Of a DNA stretch of 64,000 nucleotides, positions 50,617 through 58,481 are shown piece by piece. The notes below the pieces were generated by a model that was not told the origin of the DNA, did not search any database, and was given only the letters and a program-made list of their open reading frames with translations. The translations under genes were made by a program, and so were the position numbers. The DNA is from G963668185 sp963668185. Its GTDB lineage: Bacteria > Chloroflexota > Dehalococcoidia > Lucifugimonadales > G963668185. The DNA lies in the NCBI GenBank assembly GCA_963668185.1, contig OY764162.1, positions 248,001 through 312,000 on the forward strand, read 5' to 3'. The first letter of the stretch is position 1. Every line of letters starts with the position of its first letter.

Positions 50617-51483
50617 ATGTTCCCAGCCAATTTTGAGTACCATCGCGCGGACAGCGTCGCCGGCGCGGTCAGCCTGCTCGCGGGGCACGACGACGCGAAG
50701 ATCCTGGCCGGCGGGCACAGCCTGATACCGGTCATGAAGCTGCGCCTCGCCAGTCCGGCCGCCCTCATAGACATCGGCGGCATCGCCGAGTTGAGCGGCG
50801 TGGACGCAAGCTCCGGGTCGCTCCGCATCGGCGCGATGACAACCCACGCGCAGGTCGCGTCCTCGGACGCGGTCGCCGAGCACTGCCCGATGCTGGCGTC
50901 GGCGGCGTCGGACATCGGCGACCCGGCGGTCCGCAACTTCGGCACCATCGGCGGCAACCTCGCACACTCCGACCCGGCGTCGGACCCGCCGACGGTCGTG
51001 ACCGCGGTCGGCGGCACGATTCACGCGACCGGCCCGAACGGCGCGCGCTCGATCGTCGCGTCCGACTTCTTCCAGGACCTGATGACCACGACGCTGGCCG
51101 AGGACGAGATCATCACGTCGGTCTCGTTGCCCGCGAGGCAGAGCGGGCAGGTGATGGGCTACGCGAAGCTGAAGCACCCGGCGTCCAGGTACGCGGTGAT
51201 CAGCGCGGGCGCGGTGCTGACCGTGGCCGACGGCGCTTGCACGGGCGCGAGCATCGCTGTGGGCGGCATCACGCCCGCCCCGTTCCGAGCGTCTTCGGTC
51301 GAGGCCGCGCTCCAGGGCGGCGGGCTCTCCGAAGACGCGCTGTCCGAGGCGGCGTCCGCGGTCGCCGATGACATCGGCGACGACGTGCTGGACGACGTGT
51401 TCGCGTCCGCCGACTACCGGAGCGCGATGGCAGCCGTCTTCGTCAAGCGCGCGCTGCTGGACGCGGCGGCAAACGCGGGTTAA
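50617..51483 (+). CDS. coxM: Molybdenum hydroxylase medium subunit (FAD)
   Basis: 288 residues, FAD-binding subunit. The A-G-G-H-S-L-I-P motif at 31-38 and T-I-G-G-N-L-A-H-S-D-P near 108-118 bind FAD. The order small-large-medium differs from the medium-small-large order of classical cox operons. It ends 167 bp before coxD; the gap holds two inverted family B copies, so the transcript may be interrupted there. Confidence 0.93.
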   Translation: MFPANFEYHRADSVAGAVSLLAGHDDAKILAGGHSLIPVMKLRLASPAALIDIGGIAELSGVDASSGSLRIGAMTTHAQVASSDAVAEHCPMLASAASDIGDPAVRNFGTIGGNLAHSDPASDPPTVVTAVGGTIHATGPNGARSIVASDFFQDLMTTTLAEDEIITSVSLPARQSGQVMGYAKLKHPASRYAVISAGAVLTVADGACTGASIAVGGITPAPFRASSVEAALQGGGLSEDALSEAASAVADDIGDDVLDDVFASADYRSAMAAVFVKRALLDAAANAG

Positions 51484-51497
51484 GCGCGCGCCACGGT

Positions 51498-51586
51498 GCA
51501 AAGACCGTTCGCCCTGAGCCTGTCGAAGGGCCAGCCCGAGTCTCCCTCGGCGCAAAGACCGTTCGCCCTGAGTCTGTCGAAGGGCC
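51498..51586. repeat. Two reverse-oriented family B repeats as a direct repeat
   Basis: GCAAAGACCGTTCGCCCTGA and the following CTGTCGAAGGGCC occur twice, 54 bp apart (from 51498 and 51552), both in reverse orientation to most other copies. They lie between coxM and coxD. The longer shared flank (GCAAAGA) suggests local duplication of one insertion. Confidence 0.75.
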
Positions 51587-51650
51587 GGCCGCGGGTCGAT
51601 CGAGGGCGCTTCTCCACCAGCCCATGCATGACTAACCGGAGACAAAAGCT

Positions 51651-52586
51651 TTGACCACCACCTCGCCGGCCCCCGCCTCCATAGACGATCTCCAAAACAG
51701 GCTCAGCGACGCGCTGTACGTCGCGGACCGCGGCCTCGCGATCTCGATCTACCTCTCGCTGAAGCTCAACCGCCCCCTGTTCCTGGAGGGCGAGGCCGGC
51801 GTCGGCAAGACCGAGGTCGCGAAGGTGCTGTCGGAGATACTGGACACGGACCTGATCCGCTTGCAGTGCTACGAGGGGCTGGACGTCTCCCAGGCCGTGT
51901 ACGAGTGGAACTACGCCCGCCAGCTTCTGGAGATTCGGATGCTGGAGGCAACCGGAAGCCTCGATGACCGCGACGCGGCGGAGCAGGAGATATTCAGCGA
52001 TAGGTTTCTGATTAAACGTCCACTGCTCCAGGCCATCGACCCCAACAGGAGCAAGCCGCCGGTGCTGCTGATCGACGAGATAGACCGCGCCGACGAGGAG
52101 TTCGAGGGCTTCCTGCTTGAAGTGCTGTCAGACTTCCAGATCACCATCCCCGAACTCGGCACGTACGAGGCGGAGAACCGGCCCGTGGTCGTCGTCACAT
52201 CCAACCGCACGCGCGAGGTGCACGACGCGCTCAAGAGGCGGTGCCTCTACTACTGGATCGACTACCCGGACTTCCGCAAGGAACTCCAGATCGTGAGGGC
52301 CAAGGTGCCCGGGGCTTCCCGCAAGCTCTCCGAAGAGGTGACCGCCTTCGTGCAGGACCTGCGCGAGGGCGAACTGTTCAAGATATCGGGCGTCGCCGAG
52401 ACACTGGACTGGACAGCCGCGCTCGTCGCGCTGGACCAGAACGAGCTCGATCCGTCGATCGTGGACGACACGCTCGGCATCGTCCTGAAGTACAGGGAGG
52501 ACATCGAGGCCGTGCGCGGCGAGCCGGTGCGCCACATCCTGAACCGCGTCCGCAACCGCGAGGGCCGCCGCGGCCGGCGCCGGTAA
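51651..52586 (+). CDS. coxD: MoxR-family AAA+ ATPase (CoxD-like)
   Basis: 311 residues. Walker A LEGEAGVGKTEVA (47-54 core), Walker B VLLIDEIDRAD, sensor 1 VVVTSNRTRE, and the C-terminal lid DLREGELFKISGVAETLDW. MoxR proteins work with von Willebrand-type partners (here coxE) to insert metal or sulfur at the Mo-Cu site or remodel the enzyme. TTG 51651 with GGAG ten bases upstream. Position between coxM and coxE supports the role. Confidence 0.9.
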   Translation: MTTTSPAPASIDDLQNRLSDALYVADRGLAISIYLSLKLNRPLFLEGEAGVGKTEVAKVLSEILDTDLIRLQCYEGLDVSQAVYEWNYARQLLEIRMLEATGSLDDRDAAEQEIFSDRFLIKRPLLQAIDPNRSKPPVLLIDEIDRADEEFEGFLLEVLSDFQITIPELGTYEAENRPVVVVTSNRTREVHDALKRRCLYYWIDYPDFRKELQIVRAKVPGASRKLSEEVTAFVQDLREGELFKISGVAETLDWTAALVALDQNELDPSIVDDTLGIVLKYREDIEAVRGEPVRHILNRVRNREGRRGRRR

Positions 52587-52640
52587 CGCGCGCGACTGCC
52601 GACGTAAGATCCACTGCAAGTGGCGTCGTTTGTGCACAGG

Positions 52641-52666
52641 CCCTTCGACAGGCTCAGGGCGAACGG
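52641..52666 (+). repeat. Family B repeat
   Basis: CCCTTCGACAGGCTCAGGG with CGAACGG, in the short gap just before coxE. A longer coxE reading frame runs through it and is not used. Confidence 0.75.
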
Positions 52667-52677
52667 ACTTGAATCTC

Positions 52678-54021
52678 ATGGACTCTGAACAAGTACACAT
52701 GGCCGATCCCTCTCCCGGCCACATCCTTCACAACATCCTGCTGTTTGGCCGCGTCCTCAGGGAGCTTGGCCTGGACGTGCACTCGGGCCGGATGCTGGAC
52801 GTCGTGGACGTGCTCGGCGAAGTCGGGTTCAGGCGTAGGCAGGACCTGTCCCTGGCAATGAGGACGCTGCTGGTGCACCGCCAGCAGGACCTTCAACTCT
52901 TTGACGAGGCGTTCCGCGTGTTCTGGCGCGCGCCCAAGGACCGCAAGTCCCGGCTCGACCTGCGGAGCATCGGAGAGCAGCGCCGTTACAGGCAGCCCCT
53001 GGTCGCTCCACCGAAGCCGGGCTCCGAACTGGACGGCGGCGGCGCGAACGGCGACGTTGAAGACCCCGGGGACATGCTCACGCTCACCCGGACGTACAGC
53101 GCGCGCGAGGTGCTGAGGACGAAGGACTTCGCCGAGTACACCGCGTCGGAGATGGCGGAGGCGCGCCGCATCATGGAGGGTATGGCGTGGGACCTCGGCG
53201 CTCGCCGCACGCGCCGGTGGGAGCAGGGCGGCGGGCCGGAGCACGACATGCGCCGCGTCGTTCGCCGCAACCTGCGTTACGGCGGCGAGGTGCTGAAGCT
53301 GCCGGAGCGCCGCCGCAAGGTGAAGGAGCGGCCGCTGGTGCTGGTCTGCGACATCAGCGGCTCCATGGAGCGGTACACGCGCATGTTGCTGCACTTCGTC
53401 CACACGCTGAAGGGCGGCATGAGAAACGTCGAGGCGTTTGTGTTCGCCACGAGGCTGACGCACATCACGAACCAGCTCGCCTATCGCGGCGTGGACGACG
53501 CCGTCAGGGAGGTGTCGAAGTCGGTGCCCGACTGGGCGGGCGGCACGCGCATCGGCGACGCGCTGAAGGCGTTCAACTACCGTTGGGCGAGGCGCGTCCT
53601 CGGCTGGGGAAGCGTCGTGATCGTCATCTCGGACGGCTGGGACCGTGGCGATCCCGTCTTGCTCGGCAACGAAACGGCGCGCCTCCAGCGAAGCTGCCAC
53701 CGGCTCGTGTGGCTGAACCCGCTCCTCGGCCCCCCGGAGTACGAGCCGCTGACCCGTGGCCTGCAGGCCGTGCTCCCCTACGTCGATGACCACATGCCCG
53801 TCCGGAACCTCGCAAGCCTCGAGGGCCTGGCCGAGCATCTGAGCAACCTCGGCACGCGCCGCGGCGCAAGGCCGCAACAGCCGCCGCCGCGTCCCGAAGC
53901 CGCGTCCGACGATGCAACCGAGGAAAACACCGCAAACGGCACAGCGCACCCGGTCCTCGCCGGCCCGGACCACACGCTAGCGTTCCGGCACCCGCTCTGG
54001 GGGAGGCGCTCCGGCGGGTAG
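52678..54021 (+). CDS. coxE: VWA-domain protein, CoxE-like
   Basis: 447 residues. The N-terminal helical part (LLFGRVLRELGLDVHSGRMLDV) and a C-terminal von Willebrand A domain with MIDAS VCDISGSMERYTRML near residue 225, threonine in GGTRIGDALKAF and a VIVISDGWDRGD aspartate. Known partner of CoxD in maturation of molybdenum hydroxylases. ATG 52678 avoids translating the family B repeat; ATG 52699 is also possible. The last ~60 residues are Pro/Ala-rich and variable. Confidence 0.9.
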   Translation: MDSEQVHMADPSPGHILHNILLFGRVLRELGLDVHSGRMLDVVDVLGEVGFRRRQDLSLAMRTLLVHRQQDLQLFDEAFRVFWRAPKDRKSRLDLRSIGEQRRYRQPLVAPPKPGSELDGGGANGDVEDPGDMLTLTRTYSAREVLRTKDFAEYTASEMAEARRIMEGMAWDLGARRTRRWEQGGGPEHDMRRVVRRNLRYGGEVLKLPERRRKVKERPLVLVCDISGSMERYTRMLLHFVHTLKGGMRNVEAFVFATRLTHITNQLAYRGVDDAVREVSKSVPDWAGGTRIGDALKAFNYRWARRVLGWGSVVIVISDGWDRGDPVLLGNETARLQRSCHRLVWLNPLLGPPEYEPLTRGLQAVLPYVDDHMPVRNLASLEGLAEHLSNLGTRRGARPQQPPPRPEAASDDATEENTANGTAHPVLAGPDHTLAFRHPLWGRRSGG

Positions 54022-54044
54022 GGTGAGCCGTCAAGGCGCAAACT

Positions 54045-54194
54045 ATGGAGGAGGCGCTGGAATACACTAAACATGCAGCCCACGCCATGAAGGAACGCGA
54101 CAACCGCGTTCTGCGCGTCGCAGTCAACACCAGCGTTGCTCCCTGGCGCGTTGTGAGCGTATTCTTTGATCGAAGCATGAGAGGAGAGCTATGA
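54045..54194 (+). pseudogene. DUF4258-type toxin gene with internal deletion
   Basis: A 49-codon frame, ATG 54045 to TGA 54194: LEYTKHAAHAMKERD joins directly to NRVLRVAVNTSVAPWRVVSVFFDRS. In DUF4258 proteins the first part is the N-terminal helix and the second the C-terminal strands, normally separated by ~35-40 residues that are absent here; the frame is kept. The stop overlaps the DUF2283 start by 4 bases (ATGA), the usual toxin-then-DUF2283 arrangement. Probably inactive as a toxin. Confidence 0.6.
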
Positions 54195-54391
54195 AACTAA
54201 GCGTGGACAAGGAAGCAGACGCTCTCTACCTTCGCATAGACGACTCCCCCATAATCGAGTCCGTGGAGGTCTCGCCCGGCGTGGTGCTCGACTATAACGA
54301 GTCGAATGAAGTGGTAGGGGTAGAGATGCTCTACCTCTCCAAACGCTCGTCCAACCTGAATCTTTCGGCGTTGCAGTTCGAAACGGCCTGA
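54191..54391 (+). CDS. DUF2283 protein (antitoxin-like)
   Basis: 66 residues with the full DUF2283 pattern: M-K-L-S-V-D-K-E-A-D-A-L-Y-L-R, then VEVSPGVVLDYNESNEVVGVEML. These proteins usually sit behind a DUF4258 gene and are thought to be antitoxins. GAGGAG precedes ATG 54191. The partner at 54045 is internally deleted, so this may be an orphan kept for neutralising related toxins. Confidence 0.85.
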   Translation: MKLSVDKEADALYLRIDDSPIIESVEVSPGVVLDYNESNEVVGVEMLYLSKRSSNLNLSALQFETA

Positions 54392-54429
54392 TCAGATCCC
54401 CCTCGAGGGACTCGAATCGCCCGGCTGGC

Positions 54430-56136
54430 TCAGGGCGCGGCGCACGAAGTGTCGTTCGTCGCGCCCGTCAGGTTCTCGGGGCTGCGGCTGATGCGCAGCA
54501 TGAGCTTGTCGCCGGCCTTCCACGGCTGGTCGCACACCCCCCACGACATGCTGCGCCCTCCGCCGTCCTTCGCCTTATCGTCGGCGTCGTCCGCGTCGAG
54601 GCGCAGCGCGACGGAGCCGTCCAACGACAAGAAATCGACGTGATGGTCCGCAGGCAGCGACCCCCACGCGTCGATGGTCACTCGCTGCGCTGCCCACCCA
54701 ATGGTGCCGGTCGTTGTCGTTGCACCGACGACAGCCGTGGACGTGACGTAGATTGGATCGAAAAACGCCTCGTGCACCGTGCCGGACGGCGCGGTGACAG
54801 TTACCGTCCATTCGGTGTAGTTAGAATCATCAGGCTTGAAATTGCAGGGGAAGTATCTGTAATGCCACAGGTGATCCTTGATCCTGTACACGCCAGCCCG
54901 CAGGGGGCGGGTGGTGGAGAGCGTATAGAAGTACCCGTTGTACGGATTGGAGTCGGCATCGATGATCGGGGCCTGGAAGTACTCTTTGTCTGGGCCGGTC
55001 ACGTAGTAGTGGCTGTACTCTGGCTCTCCAGGACCTGTCCAATTCCTGTCCACTTCTGTCCCTGCCGCTGAACCGGAGGCCAGTCTTGCCTCGAGTTGAA
55101 CCGGTGCCCATGGGAATACGCGGCGTATCCGCTCTCGCGAAATCTTTCTGCGAATACACTCCTCGTATCCTGCGATACTTTCGCCGGCCTTCAGCGTGGC
55201 AGCCATCTCGGCTATCTTGGTCTTAAGCTCCCCCAGAGTGACCGTCGGCTTCGATGTCATGGAGTCGTTCGTGACGAAGGATGAGCCACCCGTCTTGAAT
55301 GATACGCTGGCCGCCCCTGACACGCCGTCCGAGCTTCCGCCCGCCGGTAACCACCCGCGGCTGAGCGTTTCGCCGATGTAGATATTACTGCCAGTGTGGT
55401 GCCACCACGATTCGTAAGGGGCGCCCGAATATATCTTGAACGCTGTGGTGTTGGCAGAAACGCTCACTGAGTTGGTAGGAGTGTACCGAGCAGTAAGCCA
55501 AGACAAACCGTCAAGCGTCCTCAAGAAGAGCACTGCCTGATGGTTGTCCCAGGTCGTATCTCGATAGGACATGGCATAGTCCGCCACCTCGCGTGCCTCT
55601 GCAACCGTCGCGTACGTGTACTCATCGTCGCGTGCGACCACCAGGATTTCGGGCGGTCCACTGCCCTTCAGGTACTCGTGGACAGTGAATCGCAACTCGT
55701 GCACGGGCCGGTACGCGACGGCGCTGCTGCCTTTGCATGGAATCGTTTCCGTCGCCGCAGTTACCGACTTGAGCGTCGCCCGCGCGATCGTGTCCGACTC
55801 GAATATCTGCTCATCCAACGAGGGCGGTACAGACCATTCAGGGTTCCGGAGCACTTGCATGCCTTCAACAGCATTTTCTTCGTCAGAGCACCCTAGCTCC
55901 TCGGCATCATCTTCGGCTTCGGGGGTCGGCGTGGGAGTCGTAGCGCGGGCGGAAGTCGTAGCTTCACTCCTAACCTCAGCCGTGGGCGTAGGGACAACCG
56001 AGCCGTCTGGCGTAGCCGTCGGCGTCTCAACAACTGCGCCGCCTGTAAGCTCGCCGCCGTCCGTGCCGCACGCGGCGACGAAGACCGCCAGCGCACAGAA
56101 CGCGATTGCCGGCAGGATGTGTCGCTTGTAGAGCAT
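54430..56136 (-). CDS. Large secreted lipoprotein of unknown function
   Basis: 568 residues from ATG 56136 (GAGGGG upstream), with signal peptide and lipobox F-V-A-A-C, then a Thr/Pro-rich linker (VETPTATPDGSVVPTPTAEV). Residues ~95-260 (LDEQIFESDTIARATL, ELRFTVHEYLKG, ILVVARDDEYTY, WDNHQAVLFLRT) look like a surface beta domain I recall from other Chloroflexi lipoproteins; the C-terminal third is also beta-rich (VTVTAPSGTVHEAFFDPIYV). No enzymatic motif. Probably binds something at the cell surface. Confidence 0.75.
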   Translation of the reverse strand: MLYKRHILPAIAFCALAVFVAACGTDGGELTGGAVVETPTATPDGSVVPTPTAEVRSEATTSARATTPTPTPEAEDDAEELGCSDEENAVEGMQVLRNPEWSVPPSLDEQIFESDTIARATLKSVTAATETIPCKGSSAVAYRPVHELRFTVHEYLKGSGPPEILVVARDDEYTYATVAEAREVADYAMSYRDTTWDNHQAVLFLRTLDGLSWLTARYTPTNSVSVSANTTAFKIYSGAPYESWWHHTGSNIYIGETLSRGWLPAGGSSDGVSGAASVSFKTGGSSFVTNDSMTSKPTVTLGELKTKIAEMAATLKAGESIAGYEECIRRKISRERIRRVFPWAPVQLEARLASGSAAGTEVDRNWTGPGEPEYSHYYVTGPDKEYFQAPIIDADSNPYNGYFYTLSTTRPLRAGVYRIKDHLWHYRYFPCNFKPDDSNYTEWTVTVTAPSGTVHEAFFDPIYVTSTAVVGATTTTGTIGWAAQRVTIDAWGSLPADHHVDFLSLDGSVALRLDADDADDKAKDGGGRSMSWGVCDQPWKAGDKLMLRISRSPENLTGATNDTSCAAP

Positions 56137-56161
56137 CAACCCCTCAGGCACCCTCGGACCG

Positions 56162-56275
56162 TTACGGGAAGTTGCGGTAGATTTCGCTGCGGTGCAGCAG
56201 ACGGCGCAGGATGATACAGCCACCGTCCTGTGTTATTCCCAGACGGTATTCACCGACGCAACGTTGCCATGACTT
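56162..56275 (-). pseudogene. Fragment of a RelE/ParE-type toxin gene
   Basis: About 37 codons: CVGEYRLGITQDGGCIILRRLLHRSEIYRNF, then stop. This matches the last third of RelE-family toxins (VGEYRxxY..., I-L-R-x-x-H-R-x-E-I-Y-R). The 5' two thirds are missing and the fragment starts inside the end of the DUF104 gene in another frame. With the antitoxin it forms a decayed pair. Confidence 0.55.
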
Positions 56276-56501
56276 CCGCTTCGCTGACGAATTCGTTTGG
56301 GTCGTCGATGCTGGCCTCGAGCATGGCCTGCAACAGCCCCGCGTCTTCTTCCTCATCGTGGCTGTCCGTCGGCGCATCCGGCCCGAGGGCATCGAGCGTC
56401 TGGATATTCAGTTCCACGAGGACGCCTTCTGGAAGGTCCAGAGGCTCCAGCGGCGTGAGCACCCCGTTGGTGAATCTGGCATTTACGGTTTGGGCCACCA
56501 T
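56250..56501 (-). CDS. DUF104 (AF2212-like) antitoxin
   Basis: 83 residues. V-N-A-R-F-T-N-G-V-L-T-P-L-E-P-L-D-L-P-E-G is the diagnostic start of DUF104 antitoxins, followed by a Glu/Asp-rich helix that wraps the toxin. AGGAG lies 8 bases before ATG 56501. Longer frames to 57683 are antisense to the FAD genes. The toxin partner downstream is reduced to a fragment. Confidence 0.85.
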   Translation of the reverse strand: MVAQTVNARFTNGVLTPLEPLDLPEGVLVELNIQTLDALGPDAPTDSHDEEEDAGLLQAMLEASIDDPNEFVSEAEVMATLRR

Positions 56502-56603
56502 AATCGTTGCTCCTGACGGGCAGGCATACCTTTGTGCTATTCTAGCACGATCCCACACTCCACCAACCGCCTGCCTGGGTGAGCTTATCATCAGGAGGAT
56601 AGC

Positions 56604-57044
56604 TTGAAGATCAGCGGCAACTACAGCTTCGACGCGGCCCCGGACGTGGTCTGGGAGCGGCTGCTCTCGCCGGACGCGCTGCGCCACTGCATACCCGGGT
56701 GCAAGGAGTTCGTGGAGGTGGACGACGCGCACTACCGCGTGTCGATGTCCGTGGGCGTAGGCATGATCCGGGGCGACTACAGCGCCGAGGTCACGCTGAC
56801 GGACATGGAGCGCGAGTCGTCGCTGCGGATGATCGTCTCCGGCAAGGGGTCCGGCGGCTCGATACGAGGCGACGGCCGGCTCAGCCTGAGCGCGTCGAAC
56901 GGCGGGACGACGGTCGCGCTGGACGGCGACGCGCAGGTCACCGGCGTAGTCGCCAGGGTCGGCCAGAGGCTGCTGTCGTCGGCGTCCCGCAAGCTGATGG
57001 ACCAGTTCTTCGCGTGCCTGAAGTCCCAGATCGACGGCGCGTAG
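56604..57044 (+). CDS. coxG: CoxG-like SRPBCC protein (CO dehydrogenase subunit G family)
   Basis: 146 residues, START/SRPBCC fold: NYSFDAAPDVVWERLLSPDALRHCIPGCKEF is the standard CoxG opening, and RVGQRLLSSASRKLMDQFFACL the closing helix. In aerobic CO oxidisers CoxG recruits the enzyme to the membrane through a C-terminal anchor; no anchor is present here (ends ..SQIDGA). TTG 56604 with AGGAGG eight bases upstream. Separated from coxS-E by 2.6 kb of unrelated genes; starts a new plus-strand run with FAD oxidoreductases. Confidence 0.88.
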   Translation: MKISGNYSFDAAPDVVWERLLSPDALRHCIPGCKEFVEVDDAHYRVSMSVGVGMIRGDYSAEVTLTDMERESSLRMIVSGKGSGGSIRGDGRLSLSASNGGTTVALDGDAQVTGVVARVGQRLLSSASRKLMDQFFACLKSQIDGA

Positions 57045-57071
57045 CGCCCGGCGGGAATCGGGAGTAGCGGC

Positions 57072-58481
57072 ATGGAGCACACGCAGGTTGCGGTCGTAGG
57101 CGGGGGAGTCGCGGGAGCCGCCGCCGCGAGAACCGCCGCCGGGCTTGGCCTCGACGTGGTACTCATCGACGAGCATCCCGTGGACGCCGAGTCCATGGCG
57201 ATGGACATCCCGCTCTTCTTCGGCCAGCGCGCGCTCGGCACGGCGTCGGACCGGGGCCTGATGATGAGCAGAGTGGTCGGCGCGAACACCGGCCTGCAAG
57301 CGGCGGCTGAGGCGGGCGCGAAGGTGCACGCCGGCGTGGCCGTATGGGACAGCGCGGCGAACGACACGCTGACGCTCGCCGACGAAGAGCGCTCGTGGCG
57401 ACTGCGGTACGAGCGCGCGATCTTCGCGTCCGGCGCGCGCGACCTCTGCCTGCCGTTCCGAGGCTGGGACAAGGCCGGCGTGATGGGCGCGGCGGCGGCG
57501 CTGGCCCTCATCGACAGGTACCAGGCGTTCGCGGGGCGACGCGTCGCCATCCTGGGAGCGGGCGGGATAGCAAGAACGCTGGCGGACAGTGCGCAGCGGG
57601 CGGGCGTCGAAGTGGCCGGCGTCGTGGACGTTGGCCGGACGGCGCCGGATGGCTTGGGAGACGCGCCGCTGTTTCCGAGTCACGGCGTCATCGAGGCTCT
57701 TGGCGGCGAGCAGGTGGAAGGGCTGGCGATCGCCGGGCTGGACGAGTCGGGCGCGCCGTCGCCTTCCAGGAGAACGGAGATCGAGTGCGACACGGTCTGC
57801 TTCGCGATCGGCCTCGTGTCGAACGTCGATGTGATGTACTGGACCGGCTGCGAGCTTCAGTTCCGCCTGGGCGAGGGCGAGCTAACGCCGGTCACGGACG
57901 CGGACATGCGGACCACGCGCGCCGGGATGTTCGCGGCCGGCGACTGCGCGGGCGTGACGGGCGAGAGCTTCGCGAGTCCGACGGCGGCAGAGGCGCAGGG
58001 CAGGGCCGCCGCGATTGCCGCGGCGCGGGACCTCGGCGTGGACGTGGAAGCCGCCCCGTCTCCGGCCAGGCCCGGCCCCGGCGGCGCGAACGGCGTCGAG
58101 GGCCGGCGCGCATGGGCAAGGGCGCTCTCAGACGGCGACCCGGACCTGAAGGTGTGCCTGTGCGAGGAGGTCACGCGCGGCGACATCGAGAGGACGGTGC
58201 AGGCCGGTCCGAGGACACCCGACCATGTGAAGCGTCTGACGCGCGGCGGCATGGGCCACTGCCAGGGCAGGCGCTGCCGCGAGGGGATCCAGGCCATCGT
58301 CTCGGAGTTGACCGGCGCGCCGCTGGACAGCGTTGCGCCCGCCTCGTATCGGCCTCCCTTCAGGCCGGTCTCGCTGGAGGTCGTCCGAAACCGGGACCTT
58401 ACGCGCGAGGAGCGGGAGTTCGTGAAGATACGCTGGCACCACCGGCGGCCCACTGCCGGCGGGCGATCCGTGGAACTATGA
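57072..58481 (+). CDS. FAD/NAD(P)-dependent oxidoreductase with BFD-like [2Fe-2S] C-terminus
   Basis: 469 residues. Two dinucleotide-binding motifs (VAVVGGGVAGAAAAR at 6-20; VAILGAGGIARTLA), then GMFAAGDCAGVTG, and a C-terminal BFD-like iron-sulfur domain with KVCLCEEVTRGDIERTV and MGHCQGRRC. This matches the alpha subunit of opine, D-hydroxyproline or hydrogen cyanide synthase (HcnB)-type dehydrogenases. The 4-bp overlap with the next gene supports a two-subunit enzyme that strips hydrogen from an amino compound. 27 bp after coxG. Confidence 0.88.
   Translation: MEHTQVAVVGGGVAGAAAARTAAGLGLDVVLIDEHPVDAESMAMDIPLFFGQRALGTASDRGLMMSRVVGANTGLQAAAEAGAKVHAGVAVWDSAANDTLTLADEERSWRLRYERAIFASGARDLCLPFRGWDKAGVMGAAAALALIDRYQAFAGRRVAILGAGGIARTLADSAQRAGVEVAGVVDVGRTAPDGLGDAPLFPSHGVIEALGGEQVEGLAIAGLDESGAPSPSRRTEIECDTVCFAIGLVSNVDVMYWTGCELQFRLGEGELTPVTDADMRTTRAGMFAAGDCAGVTGESFASPTAAEAQGRAAAIAAARDLGVDVEAAPSPARPGPGGANGVEGRRAWARALSDGDPDLKVCLCEEVTRGDIERTVQAGPRTPDHVKRLTRGGMGHCQGRRCREGIQAIVSELTGAPLDSVAPASYRPPFRPVSLEVVRNRDLTREEREFVKIRWHHRRPTAGGRSVEL

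Noticed and set aside
57344..58477. N-terminal extension of the DAO-family oxidoreductase
   Set aside because: The 378 extra codons are an out-of-frame reading of the preceding FAD gene; ATG 58478 gives the normal N-terminus and a 4-bp overlap.
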